DNA from: Pagrus major
Taxonomy: Eukaryota; Chordata; Actinopteri; Spariformes; Sparidae
Length of the DNA stretch: 64,000 bases
Assembly (NCBI RefSeq): GCF_040436345.1
Contig: NC_133230.1
Span: 7,957,297 to 8,021,296 of the forward strand
Direction of reading: 5' to 3'
Positions 30,037 to 42,559 of this stretch are shown here, in pieces; the stretch's first letter is position 1, and each line of letters starts with the position of its first letter. The notes below the pieces were generated by a model. The model searched no databases. It saw only the letters and a list, made by a program, of their open reading frames with translations, and was not told the DNA's origin. A program made the translations under genes and the position numbers.

Positions 30037-30237
30037 AGAAAAATGAATGATTAGAGTGTGTGGGAACAGTGTTAAACTCTCTGTCATTCACATACACACT
30101 GACAGGATGCAGAGAGTGAGGCTGAACGCTGCACGGAGGCTAATCGAGCCCCCTGTGATTGGCTGAGCAGTGGTTAAATCCCCACCCACACACAGCTTCC
30201 GCTGGTGCTCTCTCTGTCCATCACGCTCCCTCGCCCG

Positions 30238-33200
30238 CTACTTTAAGAAGGAGTCAAGCTTTCGCTCGATGTTGGCGAAGGAGTCGTCGCCCAAGTAGTC
30301 GATCTGGCCCGCTTCCCAGCGCTGCTTCCTCTCCTCTGATGAAAACTTCTGGGGAGGCGGGGCAAAATACGTCGGCTGCCCGCTCACATCCTCATCAAGC
30401 TTACTCTGTGTGAGAGGGAGAGAATGAATGAATCATTACATGGGACAGGAGGAATACTTTATAAGGACTGGTTTCTCCGAGTTCAGCCTTGCTCGGCTGA
30501 ACACAGTTTTACCCTTAAGACACAATCAGCCCAAGCAGGTGTTTCGTCAGAGGAGTCAAAGTACAACTGAGAGATTTTGCAACACACTTGCGGCAGATAA
30601 GAGTTTCTAACACGAAGAAAAAGAAAGGTTTGGCTTCCTATAGTAGGTGTACACTCAATAAGTCACTATCTCTTCCAGAGATACAGATTTTTAGACAAGA
30701 AAATACTCTTTTTGAGTAAAAATCTGTTTCTGACGTGTTTTTCTTTCCACAAAAAGTGCAAATACTTTGTTAAAAACGATTCTGCTGGAGAGAATCAATG
30801 AGTTTAACCGGACATAAGATGTCTCATACTGCTCCGACAAGTCAGTTCTCATAACATGCGCACCGGAGACTAAGTTTCCACATCACACTCATTTAAGTTG
30901 CACAATCTTACCACCGTGATATCACAAAATCATGCAACTGCACATACTGTACGTCTTCAACCCAGATTTCGGGTGAGCACAGTCAATCTTTCCTGCCTTT
31001 AGCAGATGTGAACAACAGTCGTCAAGCTGTCAGTACAAAGATCATTTTGCACAGTGACGATCAAACACTCAAGTTAAGTAACAAGCAGCTCAATACGATT
31101 GGAATTTTTGAGTGGTGGGGGATCAGTGTGAGTTGAGTGAAGTTGACCTTTGACTTCAGGTTGCTTAATAATGATGTCTTTAAAGCAAATGTAAAACTAA
31201 CTGACTTTTGGGAAGTTATATTAATTGATTGTGCCATTAGTCAGCAATTGACAGTCTTGCTGTTGAACAAAAGCCATCTGTCACTTTAAGCGATGAAAAA
31301 AGTCTTCAAGATTAACTTGAAACTTAAGCCTGAGCGAGTGCAAGACTTGAAAGCTTTCTCCGCTGAGCCCGGGGTGTTTGCCTGTATAAACTTGTCAGAG
31401 TGACACAAAATGGCACAACTTGAGGCAATTGGGCAAAGCTTCAGGTTTTGGCAGACTTTTTTTGATTATTTCACTGCTGTGCTGTCGCAACAGACCACTT
31501 GGAAACTTCCTGCTACTCAGTGAAGTGTTTGTTTGAGGTCTGGCCTTCCCCCCCTCATGCTTCACTGACAACGGAAAGCTGCTCATGCAGTCAGGACACG
31601 ACTGAGAGGACTGGAATAACCAGCAGCAACCCTGAAAACTTCTGGCAACGGACTGGTGCTGAGGAATGTGGAACCAATTGACTTTTTCTTGTTACTGTGA
31701 CAACTTAAAAAACTAGCCACCGTTTTTATCTGGAGCTTAAAAAAAAAGCTTTGTTTCACCACTTGGTAATTGCACGCCGTGACAGATTTACATATTTTAA
31801 ATACACCTCAGAGAAAGGAGAGATAAACATGGTAATCAGTGGTTTCGACACAGCTGGGGCATGATGGTTATGCAACACACTAAACGTACAGTCACAGCCA
31901 TCCCCATTTATGTCTCAACACATGCACGACACGCTGACTTACATCCTCGTTCGCCTCCACGCAGCCGCTGCTGAAGGGAGTGTCCCCATAGGCCTGCTGC
32001 AGCAGGGGCAGCACGGATTTGGCGTACAGCTGCCACCACATGAGCAGGTAGTCGGGGTGCAGCTGGCACTGGTCAGGGGACAGCGAATGACCTCTGACCT
32101 CGCCGCTCTGAGCGTCGTAGGAGTGACTCCACGGCTTCACCTTGCCCAGGAAGTGCACGACTTTGGCGTCACGGCCGTACCTGTGGAAAGGCAAAGAGAG
32201 CATCAGGCGGAGGAGAGAGTGAAAGAGGCTCAAACACGCAGACTCTTGACTCTTGTGGTCTTAAAAAATCATTTGTAAAGAAGCTTAACTCAATATTATC
32301 TCTTTTACGACTTACAGGAATCCTGACTAACTGGGGGAACATGGCACAAATGCAATTTCCCCCTAATGATATTAAAATATAACTGGTGACTGTCACCACA
32401 CAGCTGAATTCCACAGACCTTTTCACCAAATTTGCAGCACACAAGAAAAGAAAACCGTGCGCACACAAGTACCGGAAGTTTGGTGTCTACCATTAACACG
32501 ATATCAATAAATATCGTGGTTATCTTCCTTACCGGTGAATTGCAACACCCCTGATCGACTAGTCCTTGCAGCTGTGCAACTACAGTAGCTCTTCTTTTCT
32601 TGAGGCAGGATGTGTGTTGTTTCATTGGCCTCTTGTAATTCAACACCCAACCACAGACACAGAAATACACAACCTTTGAACTGACCTTGGATACGTTTTA
32701 TGCCTCCTCACACACAGACACCCTGAAGTCTCACAAGGAAAGCTACAGAATCGGGGGCAATAATGCGGCTGCACACGAACACAGGAAGAAACCCTGGATG
32801 CACTGATCGTGAATGTGTGTGTGCGTGTGTGTGAGTGTACTGACTGTTTGAAAGCTGGCAGGTAGGAGTAAATGGCGATACTGCTGAGGTTGTAGATGAA
32901 GGGAAGGTGTTTGGAAATATCCGCCGTCGCCCAGGTGTTAAAGAAACTGTTGAGGACCCCCTGGTCTCCACCTGCAGACGCGGACACACACACACACGCA
33001 TATTTTTAGACGTGACACAGTGAGAAGCAGCTGGAAGCTCTCGTTTGGCATTTAAATACAACAAACCCTCATTCAAGATATTAACAGTCATGTGAAAACC
33101 ATTCTGTGTTCTTGCTGCGAGCGACGAGAGGGGATTCAAAGACACAAAACAAGATAATGAATGAAATTAAACTGTTTTTGTGGACTTTCTAAAAGAGTTA

Positions 33201-36200
33201 TAATTTTCCATTCTCATAACATTTTCCTCATCTGGCCTCTCTGCTCGGGCTCTGAAATCCAGACTGACACACTGCAGCACATACCTGACTGGTCAACGCC
33301 ACACACACACACACACCCACATACCGTACATTCCCACAGACCGTGTCCTTTCTCACAAGTATAAATAGAAAAACTGAAACGTGTTGACAACGTTGGGAGA
33401 GGATGCTGCACACAGTGAATTACAGCATGTACAGATGTACGTGACACTGTTGACGCAGGCAAAGGTCAGGGGTGAGCCGGTGGTGTGAGGACGAGGTTGG
33501 ACCAAGTCAGGGTTAAGACGAGGACATACTGAATGAGCCTGAGGAAGCATGCTAATGTTTGTCAAAGAGTTGCTCGCATGGCTGCAGACTGAACAAGAGG
33601 TAATAACAGCTAGACATCAGATACCAGCATCTGTCTCCCTGCATTTTTTGGTGTCATTTCCTCTTCAGATCACTTTCTCGCTTTTAATGGGCCATGGGAG
33701 ATTAAAAAAAACGCTCGGGTCTCACCGTCAAAGCTGCCGTTTTCACTGCAGAACTCGAGCAGCTTCTCGTGCGTCTCGTTGGACGGTCTGAAGACAAACA
33801 CACCTGAGTTGAAACAGTCTGGCCAACCTGGATCTGGCGCTGCGGATAGTTCCTCTCTCTCAAAGAGTTCATCTATATTTGACAGAACCTGAATACATTA
33901 AAACAAATGTTACTTACTCAGATATATCTAGTTTCATCTTTCCTGTTTCCACAATAGTGATTCTTGAAAAATGCAGAAGTCTAATGTAGAGGAAAAAAAG
34001 CAATTCAGGTGTTTCAACTTGTAGCTTCAATATTATATCTAACTCTAGGTTGATTTTTCTTTGCCGATGTGGATGTTTTCTGCTGTCGTCAGGTCTGTTT
34101 CTCACCAGCGTGTCAGCGTCCATGAACACACACTTGCTGTAGTGCGTGAGAGTCCAGCAGTGCAGTTTGGTGAATGTCACTCCCAGATCCGGACGCTTCA
34201 TGAGGGACAGGTGAGCCGAATCGCCCGAGTCCATAACGTCCACCACACGCACCTCGTCAAAAATGGAGCGTAGAGCATCTCTACAACACAGACAGTACGA
34301 TTTATGATGTCAGTGGGTGTGTCGGATATCATTTGACGTTTTTGTCATCCAAAGCCTCACTGGCTCTGCGTGTTACCTGCACGGATCTGCAACATGAGGC
34401 CCCACCAGTGCGACCAGTTTCTTGGTTGTGTTGTGGTTTCGTAACGACTGGCCGAGAACCATCGCTCCCTTGGCGTAGCTGTCGTTTGTCGCCAGCGTCA
34501 CAAAAGCCTCGTCTGTTTGGAGAAGCACACAAAACACACACTGTGATCAGCCACGTGACTAGGATGTTATCATATCAGTGTCACTCATGTGTCTTCTGTC
34601 TTTAACCCATCATTTATCTGCCTATCAAAGTCTCTTATTAGCTTTAGCTTTTTAGTAAGACACACCCCTACAAGCCAGTCCGATGACCTAAACAGTGGAT
34701 TTTATAGTGGATGTTACAATAATTTCATACAATAGAGCTGTTAACTGTTAAATTAAACTGCTTGCAAGCATTATAACAAAAAAATCACACAGTACACTCT
34801 TTACAGCCTCTTGTCCCTTTAAGGACAGTGGGATACAGGCAAACTTTGTGTTGGTCAGATCGCTGTAACATCGCAGTAGGATGGGTCACAACCAAGCATG
34901 ATTATTCATTTTGCTCACCAGCACCAGGGTTATTGATGTGCTGACTGTCAGTTGGTTCATTTTAAAAACTGGGCCGAACTGCTTCCCCAACTCTCACTGA
35001 CACTGCTTTTGTTGTCCAGCATATATCCTGTATGCTGAAGTGTTAAAGTAATGGATGACCTATTAATCAGTGATGAAGATAGACAAATTGGCACCAGTTA
35101 TGTAAACTTCACTTCGTCTGACTTCATCTGCAGGCCCATTGTGTGAACTCCGGCGTCTGACGTGTCCCTCCATGAATACATTAGCGACAGCAGGGGGCAC
35201 ACTGTGTTGCTGCTACAGTGAAAGCAGGCCCGGAGCCAGCAGATAGTATTCATCAAGCTGAGTGTGTGTCTCGCGAGGGGGCTTCTGGGAAACCTGATCG
35301 GAGGAGGCGGTGTTGTACGGTTGCTAAGTTCTCTTTCAAGGAACTATAAAGTGACTAACGCAAGAGTGTGAGGCGTGTCTCTAGTACAAGGCCGTACAGG
35401 AAGCATGTGTTGTTTTCCCACAGGGTAATCAGAAGCCACATACAGTACGACCTACACACCTTCACCTCCACTGGGTCTGACATGCCTCAAATTATGAAGA
35501 GATATTTATGAATAACAGATTCTGGTAAATCTGTTTAAAATATTAGTGAATGGTGATAATGGCGCAGGATTGTACAAGATAATGAAGTAATAATCTGATT
35601 AAATATTTATTTATTCATATTCTGATGTCAAATTTATGTTTGTTTGCAGATTAAATGTAAAAAGATGCTTGTGAAGTGTTTATGAAGAACAAATAAACTA
35701 TTTCCTGTATTCAATTTCATGTTAATGTGATGCAAAAATAAAAAACTCTCTGCCATACAGTATTTTACACAGTAACTTTATAGTCATTTAAGGGACTACA
35801 TTAATAATAATAGAGAATAGAAAGTGTGACACTATAAGCCTTATATAGTATTATAAAAGGCCACAGACTGTGGCGCACGTAGGCACTGGGAACATCCAGT
35901 CAAGGCAATCAAAGACCTCACATTAACCCAGGAAGTGAACAGAGTGGTCTTTAAAAAATAAAAGCGCACATGAGCTATGGAAGAAAGTGAGGTTTTAAAG
36001 TTTTTCTTGAGATCAGACTTGATTTCAGCACAGTAGTAAGTAAAACAGACTGAATATGAACAAACTATTCTTAATCCAAGTCTTTTTGCATTCTTAACTT
36101 TCAAACAATCTCAGAACAAACGTCTTAAAGTAGGATCATCGGTGTCCAAACACGAATTTGGACCCTGGCAAAGTCACCAGGGTGACACCAAGGACTTCAC

Positions 36201-37421
36201 TTGAGTCAAGTCAAAGAATCTTATTTTGAAAGTACAAGATAATCCATTTATACTAAAAACAATACCAGCTACATTTTCTTTTATCTATACATAAGATTAT
36301 TACACTTGGTAAGATCTTCAGTTTACGCAGGGTGTGCATGAAGAAATCAATGCTGGTAATTTCAACTGGTCCACTTTGTGACACCGGGATGTGCAGTGTC
36401 ACAATCCACACTTCCACTCTGACTTCACTGTGGCTGCACATCCGACTCAGACCTCAACATTAGAGCTAGATCCATATTGAAAAGTTATGTCTGACCTAAA
36501 ACTGACCAGTGATAGAATGTAACTAAGTACATTTACTTAAGTATCGACAGCTTTACAAGTTTACAAGTTGTACTTTACTTGAGTATTTCCATTTTCTGCT
36601 ACTTTACATTTCTATTCCAGTTTTGGAGGCAAATATTGTACTTTTTACTTACTACATTTATGTGACAACTTTAGTTACTAGAGCCAAAGTAGCTGGGGCT
36701 TTTATTTTATTTAATTATTCCAGTAAAAAAAACACACCAAAAAATCCCAAAAATCTCTAATTTCTGATCCAATAATCAGTTCACCCATATCTTACTGTAT
36801 ATACAGTATATATATATATATGTAAATATATGTATACCTTACTTTTATTAGTACTTTTGATACGTAAGTACATTTGATATCAGATATTTCAAGACTTTTA
36901 CTAAAATACTATGCATATGGCTGACTTACTATACTTTTACCTTGGTAATATTTTATAAAATATCTTATGCAATATAAGTATTTTTGAAGGATCCTCATCA
37001 ACAATCAAACAAATCTCCTAAGAGATTGAATTCTCCTATTTTCTACATTTTGAGTTTCTCCACACCAGTTGCACAAAACACGCTTTAACTTTGAAAATCA
37101 CAACCGGACGTGCTCTTCCTGTTGCTCGCCCGCTTCACTCTGGTCCAAACCACTGCAGCAGCTCATCACATCCAAAACCAAAACCTCTCAAAAACGCTCC
37201 CATCAATAACTAACACTACAAACCCCTCCTGTGTCCACACTGCAGCAGCACCGGCTGTAGCAGCAGCTGTTTTTCTGCAGCCTGCACATAAAAATCGCGA
37301 TGTTTCGGGAGATGAGTGCAGTGCGCGCAGCCCCGGTCCGGTCCGGAGTGGCCGTGTTCCGGTGCCAGTGCGGCGGCTGTGAGTGTCGTCGGAGCCCCCC
37401 CGGAGGAGCCTTACCTGACAT
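30238..37421 (-). CDS. gyg1: Glycogenin-1, complete, 7 coding exons, 337 aa
   Basis: Self-glucosylating GT8 enzyme that primes glycogen synthesis and recruits glycogen synthase in the cytosol. Exons: 37415-37421 (Met-Ser plus one base), 34377-34512, 34106-34280, 33726-33888, 32845-32971, 31943-32180, 30238-30405; all in phase to TAG. Visible: [16 protein letters not shown] near the N-terminus; UDP-glucose/Mn site DAD at 102-104 (MDADTL), same numbering as human; MKRPDLG around the family's Lys86; autoglucosylated Tyr195 in [21 protein letters not shown]-terminal synthase-binding peptide [13 protein letters not shown]. Between catalytic domain and tail the linker is short, matching the short GYG1 isoforms of mammals (333-350 aa) rather than long GYG2. 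Which fish paralogue (gyg1a or gyg1b) is not decidable. Convergent with hltf. Confidence 0.96.
30406..31942. other. gyg1 last intron, nothing recognised
   Basis: 1.5-kb intron with short open frames only and no clear transposon ends. In mammals alternative linker exons lie here; I see no convincing one. Confidence 0.45.
35186..35200 (+). promoter_or_regulatory. CTCF-like motif
   Basis: GACAGCAGGGGGCAC matches the CTCF core CAGCAGGGGGC. Sequence match only. Confidence 0.35.
36500..36960. mobile_element. Diverged fish hAT-type MITE (AAGTACATTT family)
   Basis: Phrases AACTAAGTACATTTACTTAA, TTGAGTATTTCCATTTTCTG and TACTTTTTACTTACTACATT in the usual order of this very common teleost family. Ends are eroded. 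An (AT)n stretch lies inside. Confidence 0.6.
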
Positions 37422-37600
37422 GGTGCCGTGAGGAGAGCCCGACCGGGTCGCGGGGGTCGTGATGGGGCAGATGTAGGGTTTGCACTGCGAAGGGCAGAGC
37501 TTCAGCAGCTGGGAGCAGTCCAACACAGGAATTAAGCCCCACATTTTCCGGGTCATGTGACCACTGACAGCTGACACGCCCCCCAGCCTTTTCTCTCTCT
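37422..37600 (-). promoter_or_regulatory. gyg1: gyg1 promoter and 5' UTR region, CpG-rich, with M-box
   Basis: CpG-dense sequence surrounds the first coding exon. TCATGTGA (37,553-37,560), the palindromic M-box/CLEAR-type E-box bound by MITF/TFE factors, lies about 135 bp upstream of the ATG. A role in regulation is inference. Confidence 0.4.
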
Positions 37601-39034
37601 CTGTGTGTGTCTCTCTCTCTATTTCCAGTTTATCTTGATCACTTTATCATTAGTGATGGGAAAACAGAGGAGATTAGGCTACGCTGACAGGCTTATATTC
37701 TGCAGAAATGATACTGAAACCATACAGGTGGAGGGAAGCAGTACCACAGTGTAATAATGCTCTGTTACAATTAAAAGTAATGTGTTTAAAAGTTTGCAAA
37801 ATGCACATTAGCATCAAAATATACTTTAAGATATATATAAATATAGATATACTGTAATTTATCAAAAGTAAAAGTATTAGTCTATTCTTCAGAGCATTCA
37901 TGTTGCAGCTGCTGACATACTGCTGGTTAGTTTAATCTATAAATAATCTTTTATTTGTTTATTATATGCTCTATTAATGACATAAATCTAACTTAATATT
38001 TAAAAAGGTAACTAGTAGATATATGTTTTATACACAACAGGCTTTAAAGTTTCCCCTTGTTAAAGAGTAAAGTTACTTATGAAATCTAAGATCAGTGAAA
38101 AACAGGAAGCCACAGAACCTACTTTTACTCTTTACTCTACACTTTTGCTTGTTGTTTTATTTTACTTCCTGTAATATAGGCTAATTATTTAAAACAAGTA
38201 TCCTGTTTGCTTCAGTTTAAGAAGTATGCAAACTATGTCGCCTGCAGCAGCCCAGCAGCAGGATGACCTTCGGTGCAGTTTACTTTTCTAAGAAAACAGG
38301 AAGATCCTGTTTCTCCATCAGTCTGAGTCAGCGCTGCCCCTGTGTGGCCATGACTTTGCATTACAGCCGAATGAAGCGTCAAACTTTGACATGCATTAGT
38401 CTCACACACAGCTATAGCTACATCCAGTATGTATGAGAAAAGATAAAAAACAAAATGTGTAGTGAAGCGTTGTTCTTCTTCTGTTTTCTTAGACAGCTTT
38501 TCTTTGCTGATGCTCGGTGCAAACTCATCAGCAGTTTGAGATGAGTCACGGAGGAAAAGATGTAAGAAGCAATCCTTCCTTTCTGCTGCTGTCACAGCAT
38601 TTAACACCCGTATCCATCTGTGCAATCATTAACTGGTACAACAGTATGTGAATGACTAATTCTGTCTTTCTCTTCTTCTTTTGGTTTTCACTCTTGTATG
38701 CACCTTTGACCAAATACATTTCCTCTTTTAGATAATAAAGGAACATTTGATTTTCACAGAAAAGGGGAATTTCATACACCAGTGGAGTAGGAACAACAAT
38801 TGTCAACAACATTTGTCTATGCAAATGATATTTTTAGGCTCAAACTATGTCTATAAATTCAGACTGTATCGCCTCTTTAATAGTCAACACTCAGTTTTCC
38901 AGAACAGATGTAGCAAGAAGACCCAAAGCACTCAAACAAATGACAATAAATCCACCTTGTGTGCATTTTGTGTGTGTATGTCTGTGTGGTTTTTTCCACC
39001 TCCCTGCGCATGTGCTCCCGGATGCCAGTGAATA

Positions 39035-39157
39035 ATGCAGGAGGCTTGTGAGAAATTCTTTGGCCGACCGTTACAACTTTTACACCAGCAACAGCTGATC
39101 CTGGCTCAGGGTCCGCAACCTGCTGCATCAACGGCTGGAGGTGGAGCGCTTACCTGA
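39035..39157 (+). other. Short open frame, 40 aa, coding status unknown
   Basis: ATG to TGA with Q-rich composition (starts MQEACEKFFGRPLQLLHQQQ). An in-frame stop lies two codons upstream and a CCAG acceptor-like site just before it. GC content is higher than the surroundings. Could be an upstream ORF in a pls1 5' exon or chance; no family recognised. Confidence 0.2.
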
Positions 39158-40322
39158 GAGCGGCGATGAGGAGGAGAGGGTAACCGGAGAGCACCTCAGA
39201 GTCACAGAGTGAAACTGGGCTGATCAGGTGACTCAGGTGAGGAAGAAAGACATGATGGAGGTGTGCTGGCTCAGAATTTAGTCCTGTGTTACTTTGTTGT
39301 GAACAGGTATGAAAATGATGTGAGAGAGATATTTTGCAGAGTCTTGTGTCTTGATTTTAGTCTTGATTATGGGACTGTTTGTGTCTTTTTAGAGGTGAAG
39401 GGAGAGTCTGACAGGGGAGACGTGAAGAAAAGAAAAAGGTTAGGAGAGAGGGAAAGTGAAAAAGAGGGGCTTGGAAAGGAGAATACGGAAGAAAAGGCCC
39501 CAAACCCGATTCTGAGTCTGCAAAAAGCTGATTTACTACTTTGGATTGGCCCCGCTCCGGACTGTAAGCCCCTTCAGCCTGCCTGCAACTGAATGTAAGC
39601 TCCTTACTTCTCTTGTTTCCTTACATTATACTTTACTATGCTCAAAATTCTCAACTTTTCTGCACAATGTCAAGTCGGCAAACTCAGCTCGACAAAAGTT
39701 GCCTGGAGGTTCGAGGGTCAAATGACACAGATCCAGGACTAAAAAAGGCACAAAGACAAGAAAACGAAATAATCAGCAATGGTTTTAAACTTTTCTGTGT
39801 GTTGGAATAAAGAGTGAACACTGAGGTAAAGTGTCACTGTTGCTGTGAAGTGGGGCAGTTTAATCTAGGTGATGCAGTTGGCTCAGTGCCTCAGGTTACA
39901 AGGCATTGTGTGACAGTGAGGCAAACGATGCAGACAAACACAGGCCTCATGTTTTAAACATGTCCGACAGAGATAAAAAATGTGCGCCACCATGACACTA
40001 GAAACACTAACTTCATCCTAAATACTATTTTCCCACAAAATGCAACAAGAGGACAGACACAGTGTTGTTAGTGTTATTTATTTATTCATTTTAAAAAATC
40101 AACAAAATCATCTGCTTGAAATCTCTGTCAATGCCCTGAGCTGTGCCTTACAGGCAGCACTTAGGCTTACTCTATTTTTTCCCACCTTGTATTTTAAAAT
40201 ACTGTTTATCAATGAGTCATTCTTTATGAGAATATTCATTTTTATAAATAACTTTTTTGACCATTTGGACCGCTTTCATTCATTATAGTTGTTTTTTTTT
40301 TTGCCACAGTGTTCTTAGTTTT

Positions 40323-40451
40323 GTCATAGTCACGTCAGAATGATGTCAGAATGATATCAAAGTTATGACATGGTGATGAATGACTGATGTCATAGTACAG
40401 TGATGTCAGAATGATGTCATAGTGATGTCATAATGATGTCAGAGTGATGCC
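40323..40451. repeat. Minisatellite with 10-bp GATGTCANAAT-type unit
   Basis: About a dozen near-copies of TGATGTCA(G/T)A(A/G) in tandem. Each unit contains TGATGTCA, close to the ATF/CRE core, but the array looks like simple duplication. Confidence 0.75.
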
Positions 40452-40807
40452 AGCAGGCCCTCTGGCAATCTGCCAACACTCCTATCTGCTTTCATGTCTC
40501 CATTATGGACCAAATTAATGAATTACCTCACGTTTTGTTCTGTGTTGTTGGTAGTGGCTACTCTGAGGAAAAGTGATCCACACCACTTGGAAACAGTGGG
40601 GAAAAGTTGTCTGTTTTCACTTTAATATAAAGGAAACAGCTAGCCAGTCAGTCACATGGTAACAAAGTCTGTTGACCCGCACCACAAAAGCTCACTTACC
40701 AACACGTTACATCTGGTTTGCATCATCCATGCAAAAAACAAAGTATAGAAAAGAAAGTAGTGGTTTTGTGGATTTTCCAGCGGGAACTTCAGGAAGTCAC
40801 TGCGCCT

Positions 40808-40937
40808 GATAGCTGTTTCCCCCTATTTCCAGTCTTTATGCTAAGCTAAGTTAACCATCTTCTCATATTCATGTTTAGACATGTCGTGAGAGTCAGTCTT
40901 TTGATCTAAATCTTGGCAGGGCAAATAGCCCTTTAAA
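40808..40937 (-). mobile_element. Short dispersed fish repeat, reverse copy
   Basis: GATAGCTGTTTCCCCCTATTT then CTTTATGCTAAGCTAAG, ending in GCAAATAGCCCTTTAA; same family as 29,285 and 45,404. Confidence 0.6.
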
Positions 40938-42559
40938 TTGTATATGGATAAGTCTTGGGCAATGTTTAAGGCTTAAGATAAAATCAGTCTGATAAAAGAG
41001 CAAATTTTTTTTACAGCTTCAGAGATATGACAGCCTTGCAGGTCCAATTCAGGGCAAACATGACCCCATAGCAGCACACTGAGGAGTTGGTGTCATGCCA
41101 GGGTGTAAATTTGCCACACAAACAGTATATTAAAATTGATCTAGTTCTTTACTTTTTATTTTGATCTTTCATTTTAGGGTTTAAATGTTCTATTCTTCCT
41201 TAGATGCACTGTAAGTCCGATGTTAACTTTAACTGCAGATCAGCTGGCCAGAAGAGACAAACAGATGAAGCCATCTCTCTCTATAGACAACAACATGATG
41301 ACACAGCTGAGGTGTTAAATGTTAACTGTCTGACGACGCCTGTCTCAGGGTCCAGGCAGGCCAAAGGTCCTCTCTGCGCCTCTCCTGAGTGACTCCTCCT
41401 AGGAGAGATAACCAGCTCTCCAGACTCTCTGGGATCCAGCTTCCGCTCTGTCCCTGGAGCTGTGGAAGACTCGACTCCTGTAGCCAGCCCGGAGGGATCT
41501 GCACCGACAGGCTTACAACTCAAGGAAACACACAGATTCTTATGAAGGTATCGGCTCTGTCTTGGTCTCATGTTGTCTTTTCCTTTGTCGTCTCCTCGGC
41601 AAACAACTTTATCGTGAAATGCTAAGACCTCAGGGGTTTTATGGGAGACCTCAGGTGTGTGAATGTGTCCGCATGTGTGTGAATAATTGGTGCAGAGTGA
41701 AGAAATGTCAGTGCTCTAAAGACAATGAGACAAATCCCAGTCTATAACCTCACACTTTGTGATGTTTCTTCTTCCTTTATGCCATCTCTCAGCTTGTGTT
41801 AGTTATGTTTTCGAGGTTGAATGACTTTAAATCTCTACATCAAGTGTTTGCAGCATTATAAAAATGAAGTCCTCAGGTACTCTATTTAGTAAAAGAACCA
41901 TTACAACAATGTAGAAATCTGTGCCAGTAAAAGTCCTGCACTCAAAACTTGCTTGGGTAAAAATATAGAAGTATTAGCTGTAAATGTACTTAAAAGATCA
42001 CAAGTAAAAGCATGCGTTGTGCAATAAAATCTCCCATGTGACTTATGATATATTATATAAAGCAATTTAGATAGTAAATACTGATGAATCAATGTATAGG
42101 CGTCATTTTGCGGTTATAGCTGCAAGAGGTGGTCCCAACCTCAGGATCAGGGACCCTCCAAAGGGTCAGCAAATAAATATAAAGGGTTGTGAGATCATTA
42201 ATGGGAGAATAGAAGCAAAAACGTTCTGACACTCACGTTTTCATTATTTGAACTTTGGGCTTGGACTGGTATTTGCTTTTTTGGAGAAAAATCTGAAAAG
42301 TAACGTAAAGTAAGTAAAAGTAAAAGCAGAGCAAAAAGTAAAATGTTTGCCTTTGAAGTGGAGCGGAAAAGAAATACAAAGTAGTATAAAATAGGAGTAA
42401 AGGTAAGTAAGGTACAGTACTTGAGTAGATGTACTCAGTAACTTTCCACGTGTTGCTTAATCTCGTAAAATCACCTCCTTCCTTGTGTTCAGTACAATCC
42501 AAAACATGTGTGTTTATCATCTGGGTGCATGTTTCAGGTGTACCAAGGCAGAAGGCACA

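Larger units (their letters stand above)
27001..30237. other. Tail-to-tail interval between hltf and gyg1
   Basis: Contains both 3' UTRs, with boundaries not visible, and a cluster of repeats: partial copy at about 27,373-27,480 of the element at 28,934; full elements at 28,934-29,288, 29,285-29,436, 29,437-29,850 and 29,904-30,036. 27,660-28,930 shows no gene; a TTTATT at about 28,042 (AATAAA on minus) is a distant candidate gyg1 polyadenylation signal. Confidence 0.5.
34513..37414. other. gyg1 first intron (2.9 kb)
   Basis: Contains a CTCF-like motif (35,186-35,200), an AT-rich middle, and a diverged fish MITE at about 36,500-36,960. No coding exon. The right 100 bp merge into the CpG-rich promoter/exon 1 area. 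Confidence 0.5.
37601..42537. other. Divergent gyg1-pls1 intergenic region and pls1 5' flank
   Basis: The first coding exon of pls1 begins at an acceptor (42537/42538), so its non-coding first exon must lie to the left, but I cannot place it; 39,000-39,240 (GC-richer, ending CAG/GTGAGG at about 39,239) is one candidate. The rest holds a GATGTCA minisatellite (40,323), a dispersed repeat (40,808) and MITE fragments (about 41,880-42,010 and 42,295-42,440). Confidence 0.45.

Noticed and set aside
39263-39592. 109-codon plus-strand frame with a Lys/Glu-rich middle
   Set aside because: No domain or conserved pattern recognised; purine-rich DNA explains the composition.
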